NCBI GenBank assembly: GCA_963784895.1
Contig: CAWATM010000010.1
Location: 124,001-188,000, forward strand
DNA: 64,000 nt
Reading direction: 5' to 3'
DNA from: Gaiellasilicea sp963784895
GTDB lineage: Bacteria > Actinomycetota > Thermoleophilia > Gaiellales > Gaiellaceae
Positions 17,606-25,672 of this stretch are shown piece by piece (positions within the stretch are counted from its first letter, which is position 1; every line of letters begins with the position of its first letter). The position numbers and the translations under genes are program-made. Under the pieces are notes generated by a model. It was not told the origin of the DNA. It made no database searches and was given only the letters and a program-made list of their open reading frames with translations.

Positions 17606-19533
17606 TACTTCAGGAACCGGTCGAACCACTCGAGCACGAGCTCGAAGCGCTGCACGCGGTGCACCGGGTTCCCCGACCGCGTCAGCTCGTGGGTCTCGGC
17701 CGGGAAGCGGACGAACTCGACCTCCTTGCCGAGCAGCCGCAGGGTCGTGAAGAGCACCTCGCCCTGCTCGATGTTGCAGCGGAGGTCGTTCTCGGAGTGG
17801 AGGATCAGGAGCGGCGTCTCGATCTGCTTCGCGTACGTCCAGGGCGACATCTCGAGGTACTTGTCGACCGCGTCGTGGACGAAGTCGCCGTGGTAGCCCT
17901 TGAAGACCCAGCCGACGTCGCTGGAGCCGTACATCGAGACGAGGTTGTTGACCGCGCGCTCGGAGATCGCCGCCTTGAAGCGATTCGTGTGCGAGACGAT
18001 CCAGGAAGTCATGTAGCCGCCGTAGGAGCCGCCGAGCACGCCCAGCCGCTCCGGATCGATGAAGCCGTAGCGCTCGAGCGCGGTGTCGACGACGGCCATC
18101 AGATCCTCGTAGTCGACCGATCCCCAGCCGGGGCCGAGCTCCCCCGGCCCCATGATCGCGCGGCCCCACGCCTCGGCGTAGCCGGACGACCCGCGCGGGT
18201 TGGCGTAGACGACCACGTAGCCGCCGCCCGCGTAGACCTGCGTCTCGTCGAAGAACCCGTTGCCGTACTGGCTGAACGGGCCGCCGTGGATGTTCAGGAG
18301 CATCGGGTACGTCTTGCCCTCCTCGAAGCCCGCCGGCCGCGCGATCCAGGCCTCCACCTCGGAGCCGTCCTTCGAGATCGCGGTGAAGCGCTCGGGCTCG
18401 GAGAGCTCGCGCCCGGCCGCGAACTCCTTGCCGATCTCCGTCAGCTGCTTCCCGTCGACATCGAGCTCGGCGAGGTTCGGCGCGGTCGAGCCGGTGCGCG
18501 CGACCTTGCCGTCGAGGACGTCGTAGCCGGAGAGGACGACGTCGCCGCCCGCGAGGAGCTCCGGCTCGCCGCCGGCCGGGGAGACGCGATAGAGGTGGAC
18601 GTTGCCGCGGTCCTCGATCGCGAACACGATCGAGTCGCCGTCCCAGATCGGCTCGCGGATCTCCGGATAGGGATCGCACGTGCGGTCGAGCGAGGTGGTC
18701 AGGACCCGGAAATTCTCACCGGAGGCGTCGAGCACGCCGATCTGCGTGTGACGCGGGAAGTCGAACCCGCCCGGATCCCACTTGACGGCAAGCTGCGTCC
18801 CGTCGGGTGAGTAGGCCGGCGCGGAGTAGTTGGCGTCGTTCGGCGTCAGCCGCGTCGGCTCGCCGCCCGCTGCGGGGACGACGTAGATGTCGCCCTTCAG
18901 CTCGACGTCCCAGTTCTCTTCGCGCGCCGAGGAGAAGGCGATGCTCTTGCCGTCCGGCGTCCACGCCGGGTGCGAGTCCTCGAAGTCGCCGTCGGTGATC
19001 TGCGTCGCCTCGGCGGAGCCGTCGGCGGGGACGACGTACAGGTGCCGCCGCCGGTCGCCCGTCCAGCCGACCGAGTCGAGCTTGAAGAACAGCCGCGTGA
19101 ACCGGCGGGGCGGCCGCTTCTTGTCGTCCTCCTCCTCGTACGCCTCGTCGGGCACGCGCGCGGAGAAGGCAATCTGCGTGCCGTCCGGCGACCAGCTGGG
19201 CTCGCCGACGTCGTCCTTCAGCTCGGTCAGGCACTGCGCCTCGCCGCCGCCCATCGGCATCACGTAGAGCTGCCGTTTCGCCTTCTCGTCGCCGCGCTTG
19301 GCGACGAACGCGAGCCGCTCGCCGTCGGGCGACCAGCGCGGCTGTGCGTCGTTGTCGCCGCTCGTCAGCCGGCGCGGTGGCTCGGAGCCGTCTGTCTGCG
19401 CCAGCCAGATCGACTGGCGGTACTCGTTCGCCTCGCCGTCGATCGACCAGACGACGTACGCGACCTCGCTCGCACCCGGGCGCAGCCGTGGGTCGGTGAC
19501 CCCAGTGAGCTGGTAGACGTCCTGGGGCCGCAT
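17605..19533 (-). CDS. S9-family prolyl oligopeptidase / acylaminoacyl peptidase
   Basis: A 642-residue serine peptidase. The N-terminal half is a beta-propeller with repeated WSPDGERLAF, WSPDGTQIAFS, WTPDGKSIAFS and YSPDGTQLAVKW blades that gate substrate access. The C-terminal alpha/beta hydrolase has the nucleophile motif GGSYGGYMTSW, the Asp in LLILHSENDLRC and the His in ETHELTRSGNP. No signal peptide, so probably cytoplasmic oligopeptide degradation. The ATG at 19533 begins the family-typical MRPQDVYQLTGVTDPRL; a GTG at 19542 with an upstream CATAGT is possible. The region upstream is divergent from a gene remnant. Confidence 0.93.
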   Translation of the reverse strand: MRPQDVYQLTGVTDPRLRPGASEVAYVVWSIDGEANEYRQSIWLAQTDGSEPPRRLTSGDNDAQPRWSPDGERLAFVAKRGDEKAKRQLYVMPMGGGEAQCLTELKDDVGEPSWSPDGTQIAFSARVPDEAYEEEDDKKRPPRRFTRLFFKLDSVGWTGDRRRHLYVVPADGSAEATQITDGDFEDSHPAWTPDGKSIAFSSAREENWDVELKGDIYVVPAAGGEPTRLTPNDANYSAPAYSPDGTQLAVKWDPGGFDFPRHTQIGVLDASGENFRVLTTSLDRTCDPYPEIREPIWDGDSIVFAIEDRGNVHLYRVSPAGGEPELLAGGDVVLSGYDVLDGKVARTGSTAPNLAELDVDGKQLTEIGKEFAAGRELSEPERFTAISKDGSEVEAWIARPAGFEEGKTYPMLLNIHGGPFSQYGNGFFDETQVYAGGGYVVVYANPRGSSGYAEAWGRAIMGPGELGPGWGSVDYEDLMAVVDTALERYGFIDPERLGVLGGSYGGYMTSWIVSHTNRFKAAISERAVNNLVSMYGSSDVGWVFKGYHGDFVHDAVDKYLEMSPWTYAKQIETPLLILHSENDLRCNIEQGEVLFTTLRLLGKEVEFVRFPAETHELTRSGNPVHRVQRFELVLEWFDRFLK

Positions 19534-19573
19534 CCCTGCCACGGACGCAACTATGGCAGGTAGGTTCGCGATC

Positions 19574-19783
19574 GTGCGCGTCCTGGTGATCGGAGCGGGC
19601 GGGGTCGGCGCGGCCGCGGCCGCCGTCGCCGCGCGACGCGGCTTCCTCGAGCGGATGATTCTCGCCGACATCGAGCCGGGCCGTGCGCGGGCCGCGGCCG
19701 ACCAAACCGGCGACGAACTGGCGCCGACCTCGTCGTCGACGGCTACGGCTTACGGCGCGCCGCACGGGATCCAGGATCGGTAG
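19574..19783 (+). pseudogene. truncated saccharopine-dehydrogenase-like Rossmann fragment
   Basis: GTG starts a textbook NAD(P)-binding N-terminus (VRVLVIGAGGVGAAAAAVAA, then RRGFLERMILADIEPGRARAAAD), typical of saccharopine dehydrogenases or carboxynorspermidine synthases of about 400 residues. Similarity stops after about 45 residues and the ORF ends after 69. The remainder of the gene is absent; pepF starts 9 nt later. It looks like a deletion remnant. Confidence 0.6.
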
Positions 19784-19786
19784 GTT
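19781..19786 (+). promoter_or_regulatory. candidate -10 (TAGGTT) for pepF
   Basis: TAGGTT lies 6 nt before the pepF ATG, without a Shine-Dalgarno sequence. It overlaps the last codon of the truncated fragment. Confidence 0.4.
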
Positions 19787-19792
19787 CTCGGC

Positions 19793-21625
19793 ATGAGCAC
19801 GATCACGACCGGCGCCGAGAGCGTCGAATGGAATCTCGTCGATCTCTATGAAGGCCCCGACGACCCGCGAATCGAGTCCGAGCTCGACGAGACGCTGGCG
19901 GCCGCGCAGGCGTTCCGCGAGCGCTACCGCGGCAAGCTCGGTGAGCTCGCCGCCGCGGAGCTGAACGACGCGGTCGCCGAGCTGGAGCGGATCGAGTCGA
20001 CCTCGACGCGCGTCGAGACCTACGCGCGGCTGCGCCAGGCCGCCGACAGCTCGGACCAGGCGCGCGGCGCCCTCGTCCAGCGCGTCCGCGAGCGGAACAC
20101 CCAGATCGAGACCGAGCTCCTCTTCTTCGACCTCGAGTGGAGCGCCCTCGACGACGACGTCGCCGAGCGGCTGCTCGCAGACGCGGAGCTCGCGAAGTAC
20201 GCGCAGGTGCTGCGCTCGCAGCGCCGCTACAAGCCGCACCAGCTCTCCGAGCCCGAGGAGAAGGTCTCCGCCGAGAAGAGCCTCACCGGCGTCAGCGCCT
20301 GGGGCCGGCTCTTCAACGAACTCCTCTCCGACCTCAGCGTCTCGCTCGACGGCTCCGACCTGTCGCTCGACGAGGCGCTCGCGAAGCTTGCGCGCGAGAC
20401 GTCACAGGAGGAGCGCGGCCGCGTCGCCGAGGCCGTCACGGAGACGCTGCGCCCCGGCGTCCGCACGCGCGGCTACATCCTCAACACGATCCTGAACGAG
20501 CGCGCGATCGAGGACCGCCTCCGCGACTACGACACCTGGATCTCGGCGCGCAACCTCGCCAACGAGATCCCGGACGAGGCGGCGCAGAGCCTCGTCGATG
20601 CGATCGAGGCGCGCTACGACATCCCGCAGCGCTTCTATGCACTGAAGGCGCGGCTGCTCGGCCTCGAGCGGCTGAAGGACTACGACCGGTTCGCGCCGCT
20701 CCAGGAGGTCGGCGGCACGATCGCGTGGGACGAAGCGCAGGAGATCGTGCTCGGCGCCTTCAACGACTTCTCGCCGCAGGCGGGCGAGATCGTCGGCGAC
20801 TTCTTCGAGCAGGACTGGATCGACGCGGCCCTGCGGCCGGGGAAGATGCTCGGCGCCTTCTGTGCGACGACGGTTCCCGGCGTCCACCCGTACGTGCTGA
20901 TGAACTACGCGGGCGAGCGGCGCAGCGTGCTGACGCTCGCGCACGAGCTCGGGCACGGCCTGCACGGCTCGTTGGCGCAGGACCTCGGCCTCTTGAACGC
21001 GCGCACGCCGCTGACCCTCGCCGAGACGGCGTCGGTCTTCGCCGAGGCGCTCACCTTCGAGAAGCTGAAGGAGCGCGAGGACGACCCGCGCGCGCTGCTC
21101 GACCTGCTCGTCGGCCGGATCGACGACACCGTCGCGACCGTCTTCCGCCAGATCGCGATGAATCGCTTCGAGCACGCGATCCATACCGGCCGCCGCGACG
21201 AGGGCGAGCTGACGGTCGAGCGGATCTCCGAGCTCTGGAGCGCCGAGCAGCGGCGCATGCTCGGTGACGCCGTCGAGGTGACGGACAACTATGGGATCTG
21301 GTGGAGCTACGTGCCGCACTTCGTCCAGGTGCCGGGCTACGTCTACGCGTACTCGTTCGGCTACCTCTTCTCGCTCGCGATCTACCGGCGCTACCTCGAC
21401 GAGGGCGAATCGCTGGTCGAGCCCTACCTCGACCTCCTCCGCGCAGGCGGCTCGGCGCCGCCGGCGGAGCTCGCGTCGCGGCTCGGCTTCGACATCGGCG
21501 ATCCCGCATTCTGGTCGGCCGGGCTCGACGCGATCGGCGCGCTCGTCGACGAAGCCGAGCAGCTCGCAGCCCAGCTGGAACTGAGCGGCGGCGTGAGCCC
21601 CCGTCGCCGGGGGCTCACACGATGA
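19793..21625 (+). CDS. pepF: oligoendopeptidase F (M3 family)
   Basis: A 610-residue zinc metallopeptidase cutting short peptides in the cytoplasm. The N-terminal region beginning WNLVDLYEGPDDPRIESELDE is the typical PepF/M3B opening. The active site is LAHELGHGLHG (HExxH) with the third ligand in TLAETASVFAEALTF. YAYSFGYLFSLAIY near the C-terminus is also conserved. Length is normal for the family (about 600). The final codons are embedded in a terminator-like hairpin shared with the convergent cupredoxin gene. Confidence 0.93.
   Translation: MSTITTGAESVEWNLVDLYEGPDDPRIESELDETLAAAQAFRERYRGKLGELAAAELNDAVAELERIESTSTRVETYARLRQAADSSDQARGALVQRVRERNTQIETELLFFDLEWSALDDDVAERLLADAELAKYAQVLRSQRRYKPHQLSEPEEKVSAEKSLTGVSAWGRLFNELLSDLSVSLDGSDLSLDEALAKLARETSQEERGRVAEAVTETLRPGVRTRGYILNTILNERAIEDRLRDYDTWISARNLANEIPDEAAQSLVDAIEARYDIPQRFYALKARLLGLERLKDYDRFAPLQEVGGTIAWDEAQEIVLGAFNDFSPQAGEIVGDFFEQDWIDAALRPGKMLGAFCATTVPGVHPYVLMNYAGERRSVLTLAHELGHGLHGSLAQDLGLLNARTPLTLAETASVFAEALTFEKLKEREDDPRALLDLLVGRIDDTVATVFRQIAMNRFEHAIHTGRRDEGELTVERISELWSAEQRRMLGDAVEVTDNYGIWWSYVPHFVQVPGYVYAYSFGYLFSLAIYRRYLDEGESLVEPYLDLLRAGGSAPPAELASRLGFDIGDPAFWSAGLDAIGALVDEAEQLAAQLELSGGVSPRRRGLTR
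21593..21618. terminator. bidirectional hairpin inside the last pepF codons
   Basis: GTGAGCCCCC and GGGGGCTCAC form a perfect 10-bp stem with a 6-nt loop. It ends 5 nt before the pepF stop and 17 nt from the stop of the convergent cupredoxin gene, so it could stop transcription from both sides. There is no U tract. Confidence 0.6.
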
Positions 21626-21634
21626 GGCCGCGGT

Positions 21635-22204
21635 TCAGTGGTTGCCGATGCCACCCTCGCCGTGTGCCTTGACCTTGATCAAGGCCCGCATCCAGGGGTG
21701 GAAGCAGCACATGAAACGGTGGTTGCCGACTGCCAGCCCGGACACGTCGATGCCGCCGCCCGGCAGGACGTTGACGGATCCCGGACATTCGGGCGCCGTC
21801 TGCAAGCCTTCGTTGAGCGCCGGGTTCGGCGCGATCCCGCCGCCGAAGTTGGCGACCTTGGTGAAGGTGTGGACGCGGCCGCCGTCGTTGGTGACGCGGA
21901 TCGTCGTTCCCGCCGTGACCTTCAGGTACGACGGGTCGTTCCGCCACCCCTGATGGCCGATCACGGCCGCAGCGAGCGGCGAGTCGTTCTCACCGGCGAA
22001 CTCAGCGAGGGTGACGTCGCCGTGCTGCAGCGCACAGCCGCCGACCATGTTCCAGGCCGGGTCTCTCGGATCGCAATCGTCCTTCATTGCGATGTGCGGC
22101 CGCCCAGGACCGTGGTCGGAGCGGCCGGCTTGCGTCGCCGCGGCGAGGACTGTCGCGACGAGCCCCACGAGGACGCCGAGGACCAGCAAGCGCCTTCGCA
22201 TCAT
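21635..22204 (-). CDS. secreted cupredoxin-like copper protein
   Basis: 189 residues with a signal peptide (MMRRRLLVLGVLVGLVATVLAAATQA) and AGGAGG upstream of tandem ATGs. The C-terminal half has a type-1 copper arrangement: a His in GGRVHTFTKV, then Cys, His and Met in HRFMCCFHPWMRALIKVKA. It resembles plastocyanin/azurin-like domains that carry electrons outside the membrane. The middle region has conserved-looking Cys residues (DDCDPRDPAWNMVGGCALQ), possibly a disulfide. Convergent with pepF. The redox partner is not in view. Confidence 0.8.
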   Translation of the reverse strand: MMRRRLLVLGVLVGLVATVLAAATQAGRSDHGPGRPHIAMKDDCDPRDPAWNMVGGCALQHGDVTLAEFAGENDSPLAAAVIGHQGWRNDPSYLKVTAGTTIRVTNDGGRVHTFTKVANFGGGIAPNPALNEGLQTAPECPGSVNVLPGGGIDVSGLAVGNHRFMCCFHPWMRALIKVKAHGEGGIGNH

Positions 22205-22291
22205 TGTCTGCCTCCTTGCTGTGGAGGGACCCCTGGTGCCGCGTCGGCGATCATCCTCCTCGCGTCGGGGCCTGTCAACGCCTTGTCTAGG

Positions 22292-22830
22292 ATGCTGCTC
22301 GTAGTCGCGGCGACCGAGCGCGAGCTCGCCCCGGTCGAGGGCGCACGCACGCTCGCCTGTGGGATCGGGCCGGTCGAGGCGGCGGCGGCGACCGCCCGTG
22401 CGCTGGCGGAGGAGCGCCCTCGCGCGGTCCTCCACGTCGGGATCGCGGGTGCGCACGGCCTCGAGCCGCTGACGCTCGTGCTCGGCTCGGAGGCGGTCTA
22501 CTGCGACGCCAGCCGGGCCGCTGGTGCCTGGCGCGTGCGCCTCCCGGACGCCGGTCTGCTGGCCGGCTGCGCGCGGCGTTTCCCGAGGCCGAGGTTCGTC
22601 CGATCGGGACGAGTGCGCGCGTCGGCGGCTCCCACGGCGTCGAGGTCGAGGCGATGGAGGGGTTCGCGGTGCTGCGCGCCTGCGAGCTCGCCGGCGTGCC
22701 GGCCGTCGAGGCGCGCATCGTCTCGAACGCGATCGGCGAGGCGGACCGCTCGCGCTGGCGCTTCGACGAGGCATTCGCGAAGCTGGCCGAGACGCTGCCG
22801 CGGTTCGTGGCTGTAGCTTCCGGCGCGTGA
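22292..22830 (+). pseudogene. futalosine hydrolase / nucleosidase-like gene with a -1 frameshift
   Basis: The first frame gives MLLVVAATERELAPVEGA, then CGIGPVEAAAATARAL and VLHVGIAGAHGLEPLTLVLG; after about 22567 another frame continues LRAAFPEAEVRPIGTSARVGG, VEVEAMEGFAVLRACELAGVPA and RIVSNAIGEADRSRW. Together these match MqnB-type futalosine hydrolases of the alternative menaquinone pathway, including the glutamate in EAMEG. One base appears missing at GGCTG (22564-22568). The reconstructed protein is about 180 residues with otherwise intact sequence. Its stop overlaps the next gene's GTG, suggesting an operon. Error and real inactivation cannot be distinguished here. Confidence 0.7.
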
Positions 22831-23477
22831 GCTCGAAGGAACTGCCGGCACCGCTGCCGCCCGAGACCCGCACCGTCGGGCAGGTCGTCGCGGAGGCAAT
22901 CCGGCTCTACGGCCGCCGCTGGCGGATCGCGCTGCCGCTCGGATTGCCGCTTGCGGCGGCGGATACGCTCGCCGTCGGGTCGACCACGGCGGAGCGGATC
23001 GCGATCCTCGCCGCGGCCGCGCCCGCGTTCACGCTCGCCTTCGCCTGGGCGTCGGCGATCGTCGGTGACGTCCGACGGGGCCGTAGGACCTGGATCCGCG
23101 CGCTTGTGCTCGGCACGCTCGCGTTCCTGCCCGCGGCGTTCTTCTTTCCCTGGTTCGCGCTCCTCTCGGTCGCGTGGCTCGCGCTCGTCGGACTCGTCGT
23201 CCCGGTCGTGATGATCGAGGACGCGCCGCCGCGGCACGCTCTCCGCCGCGCCGTCGAGCTCTGCCGCGCCGACTACGTCCACGCGCTCGGCTCGCTGGCG
23301 ACGCTCGTGATCGTCTTCGTCCTCACCCGTGTCGCGCTCGCGTTCGTGCTCCGCGAGCAGGCCGACAACACGATCCGGGTCGCGGTCTTCATCGCCGACC
23401 TCGTCGTCTCGCCGCTGCTCTTCCTCGGCGGTGCGTTGCTCTACTTCGACCAGGCGGCGCGAGTAAGATCGCGCTGA
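22827..23477 (+). CDS. hypothetical integral membrane protein
   Basis: 216 residues, GTG start overlapping the upstream stop. About five or six hydrophobic helices (including IALPLGLPLAAADTLAVG, ALVLGTLAFLPAAFFFPWFA and LFLGGALLYFDQAARV) and a Pro-rich N-terminus. The layout recalls glycerophosphoryl-diester-phosphodiesterase-associated or DUF975-like membrane domains, but no motif is decisive. Its TGA overlaps the ATG of the GYD gene. Function unknown. Confidence 0.7.
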   Translation: MSSKELPAPLPPETRTVGQVVAEAIRLYGRRWRIALPLGLPLAAADTLAVGSTTAERIAILAAAAPAFTLAFAWASAIVGDVRRGRRTWIRALVLGTLAFLPAAFFFPWFALLSVAWLALVGLVVPVVMIEDAPPRHALRRAVELCRADYVHALGSLATLVIVFVLTRVALAFVLREQADNTIRVAVFIADLVVSPLLFLGGALLYFDQAARVRSR

Positions 23478-23764
23478 TGCCGACCTATCTGATGCTCTCG
23501 ACGCTGACGCCGCAGGGCGTGCAGACGCTGAAGGCGAATCCGAGCCGCCTCCGCGAGGTCAATCAGGACGTCGAGGAGCTCGGTGCGAAGGTCCTGCACC
23601 AGTGGGCGACGCTCGGCGAGTACGACTTCGTCAACATCGTCGAGGCCCCGGACGCCGCCACCGTCGCGAAGATCTCGCTCGCGCTCGGCGCCCGCGGCAG
23701 CGCGAAGCTGCAGTCGCTCGAGCTCGTCGAGATCGACACGCTGCTCGGCGCTCTGGACGCCTAG
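23477..23764 (+). CDS. GYD-domain protein
   Basis: 95 residues. The sequence MPTYLMLSTLTPQGVQTLKA through LGEYDFVNIVEAPDAATVAKISLALGARGS matches the GYD family, small ferredoxin-like dimeric-barrel proteins of unknown function common in actinobacteria. The ATG overlaps the previous stop by 1 nt (coupled). Its TAG stop lies inside the left arm of a 16-bp inverted repeat. Confidence 0.85.
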   Translation: MPTYLMLSTLTPQGVQTLKANPSRLREVNQDVEELGAKVLHQWATLGEYDFVNIVEAPDAATVAKISLALGARGSAKLQSLELVEIDTLLGALDA

Positions 23765-23827
23765 AGGCTTGATGTGAAACCTGAGCGGGTTTGTGGGCAG
23801 CGCGCCAATTCCACATCAAGCCTCTAG
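23761..23827. repeat. 16-bp perfect inverted repeat spanning two convergent stop codons
   Basis: CTAGAGGCTTGATGTG (23761-23776) is exactly repeated in reverse complement at 23812-23827. The 35-nt loop contains a small AAACC/GGTTT hairpin. The left arm contains the stop of the GYD gene and the right arm the stop of the convergent enolase-like gene. It could serve as a bidirectional terminator, though the spacing is unusual. Confidence 0.7.
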
Positions 23828-24792
23828 CGAAAACCGGGCTCCGGCGACGCCGGAGCCAGCGGGCTCTGCGGCAGGCCGGGCCTCAGGCCGCCGTCGTTGT
23901 ACTCCTTCGGCGCGACGTCGTTCGGCGCATCGGCGTGGAAGAGCGAGGCGAGGTGCTGGATCTGGCCGCGACCGGGGCCGAGCTCGAACTGGCCGCCGCC
24001 GTAGACCGCGATCTCCTTCGCCGCGCAGTGGTCGTAGAAGTCGAAGAGCCGCTCGACGCTGCCGAAGCGCGACGGCTTCGAGTTGAGGCAGCGCGGCTCC
24101 CACTCGAGCGCCAGTACGTCCTCGACGGAGTGGATCGGGAAGTCCCAGGTCAGCCGGTGCCGGTGCGGCTCGAGCGCGGCGCGGGTCTCGTCGTTCACCC
24201 GTGCATCCTCGAGCCACGCGTCCGGGAACGCCGCTGCGACGCGACCGTAGAGCTCCGCTGACGGCGTTGCATCGACCCAATCGCCGTCGTAGAGACCCTT
24301 GAGATCGACGACGTCGACGGCGCCCGTCGCTGCGAGCCCGGCGAGGATCTCATCGGTCCACTCGTCGAGCGCGTCGAGCTTGAAACGAAGCTCCGGGTAG
24401 AGCTCGAGCAGCTCGTGCACCTTTCGCTGCGAGACGACGAACCGCACCGGCTGCGGCTCACGGCCGACCGCCGCGGCAAGCGACAGCCCCGCCTGGCGCA
24501 GTGCCAGATCGAGCGCCGCCGACTCGAGCCCCCAGCGGCGGTACCCGGGCGCGTCGGCCACCAGCCCGGAGAAGGAGCCGACGGTGTGGTCGCCGGCCAC
24601 CTCGGGGAGCTCGAAGACCTGGTGGTGCTCCTCCTCGTAGGTGACGTCTTCGCCGACGCCTTCGTCGCCGTCGCCGTGGAGGTGGAAAACGGTCGTGCGG
24701 CGGGTCATGAAACCGAGCGGCAGCGCGTGCGGCTCGTGCTCGATGCGCTCGATCCTGAGCGGCAAGTCCTTGACGGAGTCATAGAGCGGCAT
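23824..24792 (-). CDS. enolase-superfamily (muconate cycloisomerase/OSBS-like) protein
   Basis: 322 residues. The C-terminal barrel shows the expected ligand order: Asp in RFKLDALDEWT, Glu in AWLEDARVN, Asp in LTWDFPIHSVED, then a Lys in CLNSKPSRFGSVERL and AVYGGGQFELGPGRGQIQHLAS. No clear KxK motif at strand 2 (FVVSQRKVHELL is in that place), so the subgroup is uncertain. The ATG at 24792 is chosen over a TTG at 24798; GGAGG lies about 12 nt upstream. It overlaps the end of psuG by 14 nt, which suggests cotranscription with pseudouridine catabolism. Substrate unknown. Confidence 0.75.
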   Translation of the reverse strand: MPLYDSVKDLPLRIERIEHEPHALPLGFMTRRTTVFHLHGDGDEGVGEDVTYEEEHHQVFELPEVAGDHTVGSFSGLVADAPGYRRWGLESAALDLALRQAGLSLAAAVGREPQPVRFVVSQRKVHELLELYPELRFKLDALDEWTDEILAGLAATGAVDVVDLKGLYDGDWVDATPSAELYGRVAAAFPDAWLEDARVNDETRAALEPHRHRLTWDFPIHSVEDVLALEWEPRCLNSKPSRFGSVERLFDFYDHCAAKEIAVYGGGQFELGPGRGQIQHLASLFHADAPNDVAPKEYNDGGLRPGLPQSPLAPASPEPGFR

Positions 24793-25672
24793 AGGCAACG
24801 GCCACCTCCGCGGCCAGTCGTGCGTTGGCGGCGATCAGCTCGCGGTTCGCGGCGAGCGTGCGCCCGCCGGACTCGCGATGAAGGTAGGAGAGGACGAACG
24901 GGGTCACCTGCTGCCCCGCGACACCCTGGTCGCGCGCGTCGGCGAGCGCCCGCTGGATCAGTGGCTCGACGTCGTCGAGGCTGTCCTCGGCGGGGCGGCC
25001 GAGCAGGATCGAGGTGTGACGGCCGAGCCGCCAATGCGTGCGCGCCACCTGCGCCGCCTCCTCGGCCGACTCGACGCGGGCGGAGACGGGCGGACCGCCG
25101 TGCGCGGCATAGAAGAGCGGCAGGTCGTCAGTCCGGTACCCGAGCACCGGTACGCCGAGCGTCTCCAGCAGCTCCGCGGTCGCCGGGACGTCGAGGATCG
25201 ACTTCACCCCCGAGGAGACGATCAGCGCCTCGGTCCGGATCAGCTCGCCGAGATCGGCCGAGACATCGGGCGGAGAGGGAAAGCCGCGATGGACGCCGCC
25301 GAGCCCGCCGGTGCCCATGAAGCCGATCCCGGCGGCGCGGCAGGCGGCAAGCGTCCCCCCGACCGTCGTCGCGCCGACGGCTTTCTGCACGATCGCGGCG
25401 GCGAGGTCGCGCGGCCCGACCTTGCGCGCGTCGGCGGTGAAGCGGCCGAGCTCCTCCTCGCCCAGTCCGATGCGGAGCGCGCCGTCGAGGACGCCGATCG
25501 TGGCGGGTACCGCCCCCGCGTCGCGGACGCGGCGCTCGCTCTCGAGCCCGACCTCGACGCCTTCGCCGGGCGGGAAGCCGTGCGCGATGAGCGTCGTCTC
25601 GAGTGCGACGACCGGCCTCCGGTCGGCGAGCGCGTGCGCGACCTCATTCGACACGGCGAGCAAGTCCTTCAC
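24779..25672 (-). CDS. psuG: pseudouridine-5'-phosphate glycosidase
   Basis: A 297-residue Mn-dependent enzyme splitting pseudouridine 5'-phosphate to uracil and ribose 5-phosphate. Family motifs include PVVALETTLIAHGFPPGEG, VPATIGVLDGALRIGL, ATTVGGTLAACRAAGI, FMGTGGLGGVHRG, ALIVSSGVKSILDVPATAE and LGYRTDDLPLFY. The GTG start overlaps the kinase TGA, typical of a kinase-glycosidase pair. Length is normal (about 300). Followed by the enolase-like gene. Confidence 0.93.
   Translation of the reverse strand: MKDLLAVSNEVAHALADRRPVVALETTLIAHGFPPGEGVEVGLESERRVRDAGAVPATIGVLDGALRIGLGEEELGRFTADARKVGPRDLAAAIVQKAVGATTVGGTLAACRAAGIGFMGTGGLGGVHRGFPSPPDVSADLGELIRTEALIVSSGVKSILDVPATAELLETLGVPVLGYRTDDLPLFYAAHGGPPVSARVESAEEAAQVARTHWRLGRHTSILLGRPAEDSLDDVEPLIQRALADARDQGVAGQQVTPFVLSYLHRESGGRTLAANRELIAANARLAAEVAVAYAAL

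Noticed and set aside
20402..21319. A 305-codon open frame antisense to pepF
   Set aside because: Entirely within the M3 peptidase gene, Arg/Asp/Val-rich, no start context; a shadow.
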